64,000 bases of DNA from Paenibacillus sp. FSL R7-0337 (lineage in GTDB: Bacteria; Bacillota; Bacilli; Paenibacillales; Paenibacillaceae): NCBI RefSeq assembly GCF_037969875.1, contig NZ_CP150218.1:6696001-6760000 (forward strand), given 5' to 3'. Under the pieces are notes generated by a model. The model did not search any database, had not been told where the DNA came from, and saw only the letters and a list, made by a program, of their open reading frames with translations. The translations under genes were made by a program, and so were the position numbers. Of this stretch, positions 34,532 to 44,422 are shown one piece after another (positions within the stretch are counted from its first letter, which is position 1; each line of letters begins with the position of its first letter).

Positions 34532-37500
34532 GTGAGAAAGGTAAATATCCGCAGACTTGCGGGAATCGGCATATTCTTCTTTATTATCTTTTCTTTAATC
34601 TTCATAATCTTCTCACTGACCCGCCCTCCTCAAAGTGAGGTAAGAGTGAACAAGGGAGTACTGGATCTGTCCAATTGGAATCTTGAGCAGCAGGGAGCCG
34701 TGAAGTTGGATGGTGAATGGGAGTTCTATCCGGATGAGCTGCTGAGCCCTGAGGATTTCCGGCTAGTACAGTATGATTCTCCGCCTGACTATTTTAAGGT
34801 TCCCGGTACCTGGCGCGGCAAGAATCCCGATGGCGGGATGAGCAGCAGGGGTTCTGGCACCTACCGTCTGCAGGTATTGCTTAGGGATACCAATGAAATA
34901 CTCGGCTTAAAAATAAGAAGCATCCGAATGTCCCACCGTCTGTTCATTGGTGGACAGGAGGAGGGGGCCAGCGGGCTTCCTTCTACCGACAAAGGTGCGT
35001 TTCAACCCGGAAATACACCTTATTCGGTATTTTTTCACCCGGATGCCCGCAAGCTCGAGATTGTGATCCAAGTCTCTAACTATAATTTTGTCACCGGTGG
35101 AATTGTGAACTCCCTCACGCTTGGAGCACAAGAGGACATCACCCGGCGCAACATGATACAGATCGGTGCGGATATTGGAGTCATTTTGATCTTGGCCATG
35201 TTCGGTGCCTATCACCTCAGCTTCTATTTTATTGGGCGCCAAGAGAAGGAGTATTTGCTTAGCGGATTTTTCTTATTATTTCTGGCCTTGCAGAACTCCT
35301 TGTACGGGGAGAAGGTGTTTCAGCGTCTCCTGCCGTCTGTTCCCTTTGATTTTTCGTATAAGCTGCTGGATGTCAGCCACTTCCTTAGCGCGATACTGAT
35401 TATTGTGTTCTTTTGTACCGTAGAGTCGCACCTGATGTCGCTGCGCAGGCTGAAGCTGATTCTTACCCCGTTTATGGTGTATCTTGTTATGGTTGTGCTT
35501 TTGCCGTACGGGGTGCATATTCGTGTGAAATATTTCTTTATATTCTATCTCTGGATCGTTATGCTCGGCATTGTAGCGAGAATGGTCTATTTATATATCC
35601 GCAGGCAGAGTCAAGTGGCAGACCGTGCGGAGCTGATGCTGTTCATTGGCGGTGCCATCTCGCTGATAATCTATCTGATGAATGACGGCCTCTATTCCGA
35701 GAATATTGTGCAGAGTAATTTTACAGGAAGATGCGGAGTTATTGCATTTATTGTGCTCATTAATATCCTGCTGGCCGTAAGGTTCTCGAATGCGTATGCC
35801 AAAGCAGAGATTCTATCCCGTAAGCTATGGACAGCGAACCAGCTTAAGGACGAATTCCTGATGAACACCTCTCATGAGATCAAGACTCCGCTCCATGGAA
35901 TTATGAATATGACCTCGTTTCTACTGGAGAATCAGGAAGAGAATCTGCATGCAGGCCAGAAGCAGAACCTGTGGCTGATCAAGGATACATCCACGAAGCT
36001 GTCGATGCTGATCCAGGATCTGATCGATGTCAGCCGGCTGAGGCACGGAGAACTGCGACTGCACCAGACCGCTGTTGATCTGAGAGTGGCTGTCCAAATC
36101 GTCTATGATATTCTCCGGTTCGAGCTGGCGGGCAAAGAGGTGCAGCTGCTCAACCAGGTGGAAGCTGGTACCTGGGTACTCGCGGATGAGAGCAGGCTGC
36201 GGCAGGTGATGTATAACCTGGTTCATAACGCGATCAAGCATACCAGTCACGGATCGATTCAGATTACAGCAAGAGCAGCCGGGAGTGAGGTCTCCATTGA
36301 AGTGGAGGATACCGGAACGGGGATATCGGAAGAGAACCATGCGGCGATCTTTGAATATTTCGAGCAGGTGGACAGGCTGCTGCCGGAGGACGGATATACC
36401 GGAATGGGAGTAGGGCTGTATATCAGCAGGAAGCTGGTGGAGCGTATGGGCGGTGTGATTCGGGTGGATTGGTCCGAGAAGGGCAAGGGAACCTGCATGG
36501 TATTTACACTGCCCGTAGTCGACCCTATTCCCGAATATCAGCAGACTGCCGTATCCGGACCTTATGCGCTGCATGCTGATGTTGATTATACGGTGCTTGA
36601 TGTACTGGACCGGGAAGGGCAGACCATTCTGATTGTAGACGATGAGGCCTCCAACATCCATACACTGCTGAATATTCTCCGCCGTCATGATTATAATGTG
36701 TTGATAGCCTTCTCCGCCAAGGAGGCGTTGACCAAACTGCAGGAATATCAGCAAGTGGATCTTGTCATTCTGGATATCATGATGCCGGGTACATCGGGCA
36801 TAGAATTATGCGAAACACTGCGTAGCCGCCATTCTATACTGGATCTGCCGATCCTGTTCGCCACGGTTAAGGATGCGCCTTCTGATATTGCGCTGGGCTT
36901 CCGGGCCGGGGCGAATGATTTTGTGACCAAGCCCTTTGAGAGCGAGACGCTGATGGCCCGGATTCATAATCTGCTGGCCATGAAATCGTCGATCCAGGAA
37001 GCGATCCGGCATGAGCAGGCGTTCCATCAAGCCCAGATCAAACCGCATTTCCTGTATAATGCGATGAGCAGTATCATCTCATTCTGTTATACCGATGGCG
37101 TCAAGGCTGCTTATCTGTTAACCATGCTCAGCCAATATATGCGCTTTATTCTGGATATGGACCGCTCCACACTCGTCATTCCTTTGTACCGGGAGCTGGA
37201 GCTGATTCAAGCCTATGTGGAAATTGAACAAGCCCGCTTCGGGGAGAGGTTCGACTATAGCAGCCAGGTGGATGATTCCCTGAAGACCGTGAATATCCCT
37301 TCCCTCTGCATCCAGCCGTTCATTGAGAATGCCATCCGTCATGGACTGTTCGAGAAGGAGGGACAAGGTAAGGTTGTCTTAAAGATTCAGGCTGGTGACG
37401 GATATATGAAGATCTCAGTTGAAGATAACGGTGTCGGCATTCCCGCTGATCTGTTATATACATTGAACAGTCGAGGAGAGCTGCAAGGAAGCATTGGTAT

Positions 37501-37639
37501 TCAGAATATCCGCAAGCGTCTGGATACGATTCCGGGAGCCAGCTTAAGCATTCATTCGGAAGCAGGCAGCGGTACGAAGGTTACGATCTATCTGCCGCTC
37601 AGCGGTGGCGGCCCCGGGCAAGGGGCTTCTGAGGAGTAG
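34532..37639 (+). CDS. Hybrid sensor kinase with 7TMR-DISM sensor and two kinase modules
   Basis: About 1035 residues. An N-terminal helix (10-32), an extracytoplasmic beta-rich domain (about 45-200) and seven membrane helices (about 210-420, 7TMR-DISM type) are followed by HisKA (H448 in SHEIKTP) and a first HATPase (to about 665), a receiver domain (D748 in LDIMMPG), and a YesM/LytS-type kinase with H839 in IKPHFLYN and a second HATPase (NGVGI). It thus carries two different kinase modules around one receiver. GTG at 34532 is chosen because GGAGG precedes it. The partner regulator follows. The signal is unknown. Confidence 0.88.
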   Translation: MRKVNIRRLAGIGIFFFIIFSLIFIIFSLTRPPQSEVRVNKGVLDLSNWNLEQQGAVKLDGEWEFYPDELLSPEDFRLVQYDSPPDYFKVPGTWRGKNPDGGMSSRGSGTYRLQVLLRDTNEILGLKIRSIRMSHRLFIGGQEEGASGLPSTDKGAFQPGNTPYSVFFHPDARKLEIVIQVSNYNFVTGGIVNSLTLGAQEDITRRNMIQIGADIGVILILAMFGAYHLSFYFIGRQEKEYLLSGFFLLFLALQNSLYGEKVFQRLLPSVPFDFSYKLLDVSHFLSAILIIVFFCTVESHLMSLRRLKLILTPFMVYLVMVVLLPYGVHIRVKYFFIFYLWIVMLGIVARMVYLYIRRQSQVADRAELMLFIGGAISLIIYLMNDGLYSENIVQSNFTGRCGVIAFIVLINILLAVRFSNAYAKAEILSRKLWTANQLKDEFLMNTSHEIKTPLHGIMNMTSFLLENQEENLHAGQKQNLWLIKDTSTKLSMLIQDLIDVSRLRHGELRLHQTAVDLRVAVQIVYDILRFELAGKEVQLLNQVEAGTWVLADESRLRQVMYNLVHNAIKHTSHGSIQITARAAGSEVSIEVEDTGTGISEENHAAIFEYFEQVDRLLPEDGYTGMGVGLYISRKLVERMGGVIRVDWSEKGKGTCMVFTLPVVDPIPEYQQTAVSGPYALHADVDYTVLDVLDREGQTILIVDDEASNIHTLLNILRRHDYNVLIAFSAKEALTKLQEYQQVDLVILDIMMPGTSGIELCETLRSRHSILDLPILFATVKDAPSDIALGFRAGANDFVTKPFESETLMARIHNLLAMKSSIQEAIRHEQAFHQAQIKPHFLYNAMSSIISFCYTDGVKAAYLLTMLSQYMRFILDMDRSTLVIPLYRELELIQAYVEIEQARFGERFDYSSQVDDSLKTVNIPSLCIQPFIENAIRHGLFEKEGQGKVVLKIQAGDGYMKISVEDNGVGIPADLLYTLNSRGELQGSIGIQNIRKRLDTIPGASLSIHSEAGSGTKVTIYLPLSGGGPGQGASEE

Positions 37640-37675
37640 GAGTAAAAAAAATTCTGCGTGAAGGAGGGGGCTTCC

Positions 37676-38785
37676 ATGTTTCGGACGATGATTGTTGAGG
37701 ATGAACGGCCAATCCTGGATTTAATGAAGGTGCTGGTTGGCCAAAATAGCAATTACAGCATTGTAGGAGCTTTTACGAATCCGGTAGAGGCCTTGGCGAA
37801 TCTGCAGGAGCTGCAGCCGGATATCGTGTTCATTGATGTGGAGATGCCGAGGATGAACGGGCTGCAGCTTGCAGTGCATATTCATGAGCAGCTGGGTCAG
37901 GCGGAGATTGTGTTCACAACAGCTTATAAGGATTATGCGCTAGAAGCATTTGAAGTAAGTGCACTTGATTATATTCTTAAGCCCGTCACGCCACAAGCGA
38001 TTCAGCGGGTCACCGGGCGGCTGTTCAAGCACCGGTCAACCCTCATTCCCGCAGATACCATCAAGTCTAACTTCTCTGTCCGCTGCTTCGGTGAATTTGA
38101 AGTCCTTAATCCGGAGGGACTCCCGGTTCATTTCCGAACCCGCCGGACCGAGGAATTGTTCGCTTATCTTCTGTGCCACCCTGGACGGTATATCAGCAAG
38201 TGGAAGCTCATTGATTTGTTGTGGCAGGATGCGAAGGGAGAGCGGGGATTATCCAATCTGCATAATACCCTGTACCTGTTAAAAAAGGTCCTGAAAGAGA
38301 ACGAAATTCCGATGAGCATACAGAAGCTTAATGACGGTTACAGGCTGGACACGGCAAATAAACATTATGATCTCCTTCTGTATCATCAACTGCAGCAGGT
38401 CCACAATGAGGGCAGACTGACCACAGAACAAGCCGAAGAGCTCTGTTCGCTGTATCAGGGGCCGCTGCTGGAAGGCAAGAATTACTTATGGAAAATCCCG
38501 TTAGAGGAAGCTTACTTCAAGCAATATACAGCAATGGTCCGGGAATTGGCGGCTGCGGAGCTTACAGCTGGAAATGGAGCAGCAGCAGAATTACGTCTTG
38601 AGCAATACTTGTCGCTGTATCCGCTGGAGGAGGAAATAAGCCGCCTGTTAATCGGTATGTACCGGGGACGCGGCGCAATGGACAATATCAACAGACTCTA
38701 TAAGCAGTTTGAAGCGGCTTGTAAAAATGAGCTGGGGCTTGAGCTATCGCCAGAAATCAAGAATGAATGGCTGCAGGCTCATTAG
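37676..38785 (+). CDS. Response regulator with SARP-type (winged helix plus BTAD) output
   Basis: A 369-residue regulator. The receiver (about 1-125) has D54 in FIDVEMP. A winged helix domain (about 140-235) contains FSVRCFGEFEV and RYISKWKLIDLLW, and a bacterial transcriptional activation domain (about 240-368) rich in helices follows. This layout is that of SARP-type activators coupled to a receiver. The start at 37676 follows AAGGAGGGGG. It lies 36 nt after the hybrid kinase and should be its partner. Its target genes are not evident, but the location between two sugar loci suggests control of carbohydrate use. Confidence 0.85.
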   Translation: MFRTMIVEDERPILDLMKVLVGQNSNYSIVGAFTNPVEALANLQELQPDIVFIDVEMPRMNGLQLAVHIHEQLGQAEIVFTTAYKDYALEAFEVSALDYILKPVTPQAIQRVTGRLFKHRSTLIPADTIKSNFSVRCFGEFEVLNPEGLPVHFRTRRTEELFAYLLCHPGRYISKWKLIDLLWQDAKGERGLSNLHNTLYLLKKVLKENEIPMSIQKLNDGYRLDTANKHYDLLLYHQLQQVHNEGRLTTEQAEELCSLYQGPLLEGKNYLWKIPLEEAYFKQYTAMVRELAAAELTAGNGAAAELRLEQYLSLYPLEEEISRLLIGMYRGRGAMDNINRLYKQFEAACKNELGLELSPEIKNEWLQAH

Positions 38786-38804
38786 GGTATCCCGCGGCAA
38801 AAAG

Positions 38805-38849
38805 AAAAGGCGTCCCATGTAGCCGTTACGGCTTATAGGACGCCTTTTT
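38805..38849. terminator. Bidirectional terminator between converging transcripts
   Basis: AAAAGGCGTCC pairs with GGACGCCTTTT around an inner AGCCGT/ACGGCT hairpin, giving A- and T-runs on both sides. It serves the response regulator (+) and the permease pair (-). Confidence 0.85.
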
Positions 38850-38864
38850 GCGGTGATCACAGGA

Positions 38865-39701
38865 TCAGCCCTTAACCGCCCCCGCCACAACGCCCTTCAC
38901 AATGTATTTCTGCAGGAAGATGAAGACCACGATCGAAGGAAGCACTGCCATTACCATAGCGGTCATGGCATACTGCCAGTCCGAGGTATACTGGCCCACG
39001 AAGGTGTAAGCCGCCAGCGTTAACGTCTTCGTCTCCGGTGAACCATTGACCATTAGCAGCGGGAGCAGGAAGTCATTCCAGATCCACATGACATCGATGA
39101 TCACAATGGTGGTGGTGACCGATTTCAGCAGCGGGAAGATCACGCTGAAGAACAGGCGGAAGCCGGAAGCCCCGTCAATCGTCGCGCTCTCGTCAATCTC
39201 TGTCGGGATACCCTTCACGAAGCCGTGATAGATGAATACCGCCAGCGGAGCGCCGAAGCCCCAGTACAGGAGACCCAGTCCCCAAGTGCTCTCCGACAGG
39301 TTGAGGTTCTTAGCGGTCTGGAGGACCGTCAGCATAATCGATTGGAACGGGATCAGCATTGGCATAATGCACAGGAAATACAGGACACCGCTCCATCTGG
39401 TCTTGGTCCGGGCCAGCTTATAGGCGGCGATGGAGGAGATGAATACGATACCGAGCAGGCCGACACCTGTAATGATAAAGTTGTTCAGGAACAGCCGCGG
39501 ATAGTTGATGAACTCCCAGACATAGGAGTAGTTGCTGAAGGTCAGCTTCTGCGGCAGGGCGATGACATCGGTCATGACCTCGCCGAAGCTTTTGAGCGAG
39601 TTGATAATGGTCAGAAACAGCGGGTACAGGAACAGCAGAGACAAGAGGACCAGAATAACCTCCAGGATGATCTTGCCTGCCTTGTTGTGGTTGGTTGTCA
39701 T
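38865..39701 (-). CDS. CUT1-type ABC sugar permease (MalG/AraQ-like)
   Basis: A 278-residue permease with six predicted helices. The ATPase-contact loop reads ESATIDGASGFRLFFSVIFP, and the C-terminus (QKYIVKGVVAGAVKG) is typical. It is the second gene of a two-permease operon, its start overlapping the end of the MalF-like gene at a shared base (39701). It pairs with the binding protein at 44423 on the other side of the kinase pair. No ATPase is encoded nearby. The likely substrate, judging from the alpha-galactosidase, is an alpha-galactoside. Confidence 0.9.
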   Translation of the reverse strand: MTTNHNKAGKIILEVILVLLSLLFLYPLFLTIINSLKSFGEVMTDVIALPQKLTFSNYSYVWEFINYPRLFLNNFIITGVGLLGIVFISSIAAYKLARTKTRWSGVLYFLCIMPMLIPFQSIMLTVLQTAKNLNLSESTWGLGLLYWGFGAPLAVFIYHGFVKGIPTEIDESATIDGASGFRLFFSVIFPLLKSVTTTIVIIDVMWIWNDFLLPLLMVNGSPETKTLTLAAYTFVGQYTSDWQYAMTAMVMAVLPSIVVFIFLQKYIVKGVVAGAVKG

Positions 39702-40591
39702 TAGGCCTCTACCTCTCTCCGTTTAAAGACGGTCAGCTGGATGATCGTTACGACTAGCACGGCGAGGAACAGAATGAGCGCTTTGGCTGTACCGTAGCCG
39801 TACAGATTGTTCTGGAACGTATCCCGGTAGATATCATAAGCGATACTATACGTAGTTCCGCCGGGACCGCCGCCGGTCAGCGACAGGATGACATCGAATA
39901 CCTTGATCGAATTGGTGAGTGCCATGAACACAGAGATCGTGATCGATGGGGCAAGCAGCGGCAGCGTAATGCTGAAGAATCGTCTCAGCGGCCCGGCACC
40001 GTCTACTGTAGCGGCTTCCTTGAGATCCTCAGGCACAGACTGCAGACCGGCAATGTAGATGACCAGATAGAACCCGATCGACTGCCAGATGGATACGCCC
40101 AGGATGGAGATGAAGGCCAGTCCCGGTCTCCCAAGCCAGCTGAGATCGAAGATTGCCCAGCCGGTGCTCTCGCCCAGTGAGTTGAAGCCCTGCATGAAGA
40201 TGAACTTCCAGATGAAGCCGACAATGACCAGACTGAGGATATAAGGGATGAAGAAGGCTGCTCTCAGCCAGGAGGTGCTTCTCAGCTTCATGTCCAGCAG
40301 CACCGCCAGCAGAATCGCCAGCACGTTGACTATGATAATGTAGAGCACCGCGTATTTAATCGTGAACCAGGCGGCATCCGAGAAGTTGGTATCGCCGGAG
40401 AAGATCTGCTTGAAATTATCCAGCCCGACGAACTTGGGGTGCTTGGAGATCCCGTTCCACTTGGTCATTGAATAGCGGATGGTCATGGCGAAGGGGATAT
40501 AGAAGGCTACAGCGATACAGATCAGAACCGGGAGAGTAAAGATTCCGAATTCGAATTTCTCGCGCCATCTTTTGCCGGGTGTTTTTAACAT
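39701..40591 (-). CDS. CUT1-type ABC sugar permease (MalF/UgpA-like)
   Basis: A 296-residue permease with six predicted helices and the ATPase-contact loop EAATVDGAGPLRRFFSITLP. The frame is open upstream, but the start MLKTPGKRW at 40591 is preferred, with AAGAGGTG upstream. It is the first gene of the permease pair and is transcribed away from the YesM-type kinase gene at 40799, leaving about 200 nt that must hold both promoters. The kinase pair probably controls these genes. Confidence 0.9.
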   Translation of the reverse strand: MLKTPGKRWREKFEFGIFTLPVLICIAVAFYIPFAMTIRYSMTKWNGISKHPKFVGLDNFKQIFSGDTNFSDAAWFTIKYAVLYIIIVNVLAILLAVLLDMKLRSTSWLRAAFFIPYILSLVIVGFIWKFIFMQGFNSLGESTGWAIFDLSWLGRPGLAFISILGVSIWQSIGFYLVIYIAGLQSVPEDLKEAATVDGAGPLRRFFSITLPLLAPSITISVFMALTNSIKVFDVILSLTGGGPGGTTYSIAYDIYRDTFQNNLYGYGTAKALILFLAVLVVTIIQLTVFKRREVEA

Positions 40592-40798
40592 GGATGCACC
40601 TCTTCTTGAGTTATAGGGTGGGAGTATTAGGCCTGGCTTGCCACACTTAACCATTCCGGTTAGTCTATATTGTGTATTATAGAGCAGACCCTTATCGTCA
40701 AAAATGGATTTTAGAGTACAGTTAAGGGTAAAAAGGTGAACGGACTGCGGAGGCCGGACAAGTCGACAAAACCGGCAGCGGGGAGAGCGGAGAGCATC

Positions 40799-42661
40799 AT
40801 GAGAAAAGTGTGGTTTAAGCTGATCGAGCCTTTACTGGCGCGGGTGTCCCGCCGCCTGGCTAACAAGCTGATTCTGTTGTTTACGATTATCATCATCCTG
40901 GTGGTCAGTTCACTCACCTACATATCCTATAGCATGCTGCAGCGGGAATCGGTTGATAACAGCATTGCCAGTACAGGCAATAACCTGCTCCTGGTCGGAC
41001 GTAATCTGGAGAGCTATCTGAGCGGGATTGAGCAGTTGTCTCTGCCTCAGATCTCCTATGATGAGTTCAATTATGCGCTCTTGCATGAATCGGAAGACTA
41101 CAGCTCCCGGATGTACGTGGAGGATTATCTGCGGAATTTGTATTTTTCACGCAATGATCTGGAGGCTGTCTATCTCTATGTAATCAAGGAGCAGAAGTAT
41201 TATTATGTCACCAAGGAGAACTATAATATCACCGTCCGGGTAGCCGAGCATCCGCCTATTGATGACCTGCCGTGGTATAAGCGGGCGCTTAAGAGTCCGT
41301 ATAACCGTTCCTATCAGTCGTTCGTGGAGGAGCAGCCGGCCAGCGTGAACAGCGCCGATTACCCCGTTAACCGGGCCAAGGTGTTCATGGGCTACCACCG
41401 GCTGATCCGCTCCATCGTGTCACGCGAGCCGCAGGCGGTATTATCGCTATATTTGAACTCCTCCGTAACCGATGAGATTATGCGGGATATCCCGTTCAGC
41501 ACCGGAGAGCATCTGATGTATATCAGCCCGGACGGGGAGCCCTTCAAGGTGGACGATAAGGAATTCTACCGGGAGAGCAAGGAGGCGGGGCTGGCGAAGC
41601 TGCTGACAGCGGAGCAGAAGGGGCGCGTAACCTGGTCCGGCAAGGACCAGAAATACCTCGTAATCTATGACATCAGTCAAAAGGAAGGCTGGAAGCTCGT
41701 CAAGCCGATTCCCTACACCCAAATCTATGAGGCGGCGACAACGACGCGTACGTTAAGTGTAGCGATTGGCCTGTTGTTCCTGATCGTCTCTGTGGTGCTG
41801 GTCAGCTTCACCTCGAACCGGATTACCCACCCGCTGAAGAATCTGTCGCTCCAGATGCAGCGGTTCAGCACCGGGAGCTTCGATGCGCAGGCTGCGGTTG
41901 CAGGCAAGGATGAGATCGCCTACCTGTCGCGCCATTTCAACAAGATGGTCGAGAGGACGAATGAGCTGATTAATGAACGCTATAAAATGAAAATCGTTGA
42001 AAAGAACGCCGTCCTAAAAGCGCTGGAGGCCGAGATTAATCCCCATTTCCTGTACAATGCGCTCCAGGCGATTTCAACCAAGGCCCTCAAGAACAACAAC
42101 GATGACATTGTCGAGATGGTGGACAACCTGGCCCTGACCCTGCGATACTGCATTAGCGGCAAGGATGTGGTGCAGGCAAGGGAGGAGCTGGGGCATATCG
42201 AACGTTATCTGGCGCTGCAAAAGGCGCGGTTCGGGAACCGGATGCAGGTGGTGTACGCCTGGGATGAGAGCCTGATGGAGCTGAGAATCCCCAAGCTGTC
42301 GCTCCAGACCCTGGTGGAGAACTGCATCAAGCATGCGCTGGAAAAGGTATCGAGTACGGTTACCCTCACCATTGAGGCTCATATCACCGGCACACACAGC
42401 GTGATCTCCGTGCTGGACGATGGTCCGGGCATCAGCGGAGAACGGCTGGAGCAGGTGCTGAATTCACTTCAGATGCAGTGGGAGGACCGCGCAGCGGACA
42501 CGGACGAAGAGGACGGCATGGAAAGTATCGGGCTGAAGAATCTGAATACCCGGCTGAAGCTTTTGTATGGAGAAGAGTCGGGTCTGGTCATTCATAGCAC
42601 GGAGCAAGGAACACGAATGGATATGCGGCTGCCGCGGGGAGGAGTGGGACAACATGTATAG
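40799..42661 (+). CDS. YesM-type sensor histidine kinase (alpha-galactosidase locus)
   Basis: A 620-residue kinase. The first helix is at about 25-45, a large extracytoplasmic sensor (about 46-320) follows, then a second helix, a HAMP region (about 345-400), and the His_kinase domain with the phospho-accepting H in INPHFLYNALQ and an ATP-binding region with DDGPGIS. ATG at 40799 is chosen over the upstream GTG because GGAGAGCGGAG precedes it. Its end overlaps the response regulator start by 8 nt, so the two are translated together. It should sense the sugar taken up by the neighbouring importer. Confidence 0.9.
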   Translation: MRKVWFKLIEPLLARVSRRLANKLILLFTIIIILVVSSLTYISYSMLQRESVDNSIASTGNNLLLVGRNLESYLSGIEQLSLPQISYDEFNYALLHESEDYSSRMYVEDYLRNLYFSRNDLEAVYLYVIKEQKYYYVTKENYNITVRVAEHPPIDDLPWYKRALKSPYNRSYQSFVEEQPASVNSADYPVNRAKVFMGYHRLIRSIVSREPQAVLSLYLNSSVTDEIMRDIPFSTGEHLMYISPDGEPFKVDDKEFYRESKEAGLAKLLTAEQKGRVTWSGKDQKYLVIYDISQKEGWKLVKPIPYTQIYEAATTTRTLSVAIGLLFLIVSVVLVSFTSNRITHPLKNLSLQMQRFSTGSFDAQAAVAGKDEIAYLSRHFNKMVERTNELINERYKMKIVEKNAVLKALEAEINPHFLYNALQAISTKALKNNNDDIVEMVDNLALTLRYCISGKDVVQAREELGHIERYLALQKARFGNRMQVVYAWDESLMELRIPKLSLQTLVENCIKHALEKVSSTVTLTIEAHITGTHSVISVLDDGPGISGERLEQVLNSLQMQWEDRAADTDEEDGMESIGLKNLNTRLKLLYGEESGLVIHSTEQGTRMDMRLPRGGVGQHV

Positions 42662-44300
42662 AGTGCTGATTATTGATGATGAGGAGCCGCTGCGCGAAGC
42701 GATCCATATCCTGGGGGATTGGGAAGGCCTTGGTGTCAGTGAGGTGCGGGAGGCGACAGACGGGAAAGCGGGACTCGAGCTGCTGCGCCGCGAACGGTTC
42801 GATCTGGTGCTGGTTGATATGAAAATGCCGGAGCTGAGCGGAGCCGAGCTGCTGCAGATAGCCGAGCAGGAATTCCCTGACCTGCTGCTGATTGTGATCA
42901 GCGGCTATAATGATTTCGAGTATACACGCCAAGCCATCCGCTCGAAGGTGGTGGATTACCTGCTGAAGCCGGTGAACCGCACAGATCTTAACCATGCGCT
43001 GCGCAAGGCAGTGGGGGTGCTGGAGGCCAAGCGGAAGCGGGAGAGCGAGTTCATCAACCGCAATATTACACTCAATATGTCGCTGCCGAAGCTGAAGGAG
43101 AAGATGTACCTGTCCATCATTGACCGGAGCTTCAAGACCCAGTCCAATGAGGCCTTTCTCCCGCTGATCGGGGCGGATGGGGCGGCCAGCCACTTCGCTG
43201 TCGGCCTGCTGCGGATGCTTAATCTGGAGCAGGTACGTAAGGAAAGATTCCATGGAGACCGGGATCTGCTGCATTTTGCCGTAACGAATGTGATGAACGA
43301 GAACACGGACGGGCAGTTCGAGTCGTTCAGCTTCGCCAGCCCTAAGGGGGAGCGCGAATTCATTGCCATCTTCACCATGAAGGGCGGTTATGAAGCAGAT
43401 GCGGCCTTCCTGTCGCTGCACCATATGAAGAAAGCAGCTTCTACCTTGAAGGAGCTGTTCGGAATCATCTGTGCAGGCGGAATCGGGGAGCCTTGCAGTG
43501 ATTCGCTCAGCATTGCCGCCTCCTATGAGCAGGCCAAAGCCTCACTAGATACGATTGACCTGCTCAGTCTAAAGGGCAGCCTGATCGCACAGGGCAGAGC
43601 AGTGAATCCGGTATCACGGGATAATCCCTCCCTGACCGGGCGGATGCCGCAGATCCGCAGCGCGCTGGAGGGCGGGAATGTGAACCATGCCCGCAGCATC
43701 CTCAGCGAATTCATCCGTAAATGCCAGGAGACGGAAGGCTTCACGCTCGGGGAGGCGGACAGGACGCTACATGGTTTTCTTTTGCTGCTGGGCGAGATTG
43801 CTGCAGAGTTGGATGCTATGCCGCCGCAGACCCGCAGCGGAAAGGACGGCAGTCTGGCTTCCCTGGGCGTCCTTAGCGACTTCGCCTCCTTCGGGCAGTT
43901 TGCGGGCGTGCTTAACGATATCTTTGACCGTTATGCGGGCGAGATCAGCCGGACGGTGGCCGGAGACCGCAGCAGCGTGCTGGAGAATATTAAGGCGTAT
44001 ATTGATAACCATTATTTCGGGGATATTAAGATATCAATGTTCACGGAACAATATTTCCTGAGCAGAGAGTATCTGATGAAGCTGTTCAAGGGACAATACG
44101 GCTACGGCATTCATGAGTATGTGCAAAAGGTAAGGATGGACAAAGCCAAAGCACTGCTGACCGACCCTGCCCTCAAAATTCAGGATATCTCTGAAATGCT
44201 GGGGTATAAGGACAAGAACTATTTCAGCAAGGCGTTCCGCAATTACTATGATTGCTCCCCTTCTGAATTCCGGCTACAGCTGCCAGGGGTAGAAAAGTGA
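42654..44300 (+). CDS. YesN-type response regulator with AraC output domain
   Basis: A 548-residue regulator starting MYRVLIIDDEEPLREAIHIL. The receiver has D55 in LVDMKMPE, a long middle region (about 130-435) carries no named domain, and the C-terminal AraC-type HTH pair (about 445-545) ends at YFSKAFRNYYDCSPSEFR. The ATG at 42654 is inside the last codons of the kinase gene. It probably activates the adjacent binding-protein gene and the divergent permease operon. Confidence 0.9.
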   Translation: MYRVLIIDDEEPLREAIHILGDWEGLGVSEVREATDGKAGLELLRRERFDLVLVDMKMPELSGAELLQIAEQEFPDLLLIVISGYNDFEYTRQAIRSKVVDYLLKPVNRTDLNHALRKAVGVLEAKRKRESEFINRNITLNMSLPKLKEKMYLSIIDRSFKTQSNEAFLPLIGADGAASHFAVGLLRMLNLEQVRKERFHGDRDLLHFAVTNVMNENTDGQFESFSFASPKGEREFIAIFTMKGGYEADAAFLSLHHMKKAASTLKELFGIICAGGIGEPCSDSLSIAASYEQAKASLDTIDLLSLKGSLIAQGRAVNPVSRDNPSLTGRMPQIRSALEGGNVNHARSILSEFIRKCQETEGFTLGEADRTLHGFLLLLGEIAAELDAMPPQTRSGKDGSLASLGVLSDFASFGQFAGVLNDIFDRYAGEISRTVAGDRSSVLENIKAYIDNHYFGDIKISMFTEQYFLSREYLMKLFKGQYGYGIHEYVQKVRMDKAKALLTDPALKIQDISEMLGYKDKNYFSKAFRNYYDCSPSEFRLQLPGVEK

Positions 44301-44422
44301 AACGGTTACATGGACACTTTTTTACCCTCAGAAGTTCACTTATGTACATTCTTATCCTTTTTCTTTTTATTTAGAATGATGAGCAAGACCACAAGATGCA
44401 TAAGGAAAAAGGGGGCAACATC

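Noticed and set aside
44298..44312. A possible catabolite-repression (cre) site before the binding-protein gene
   Set aside because: TGAAACGGTTACA matches only the right half of the cre consensus; the left half is one base out of register.
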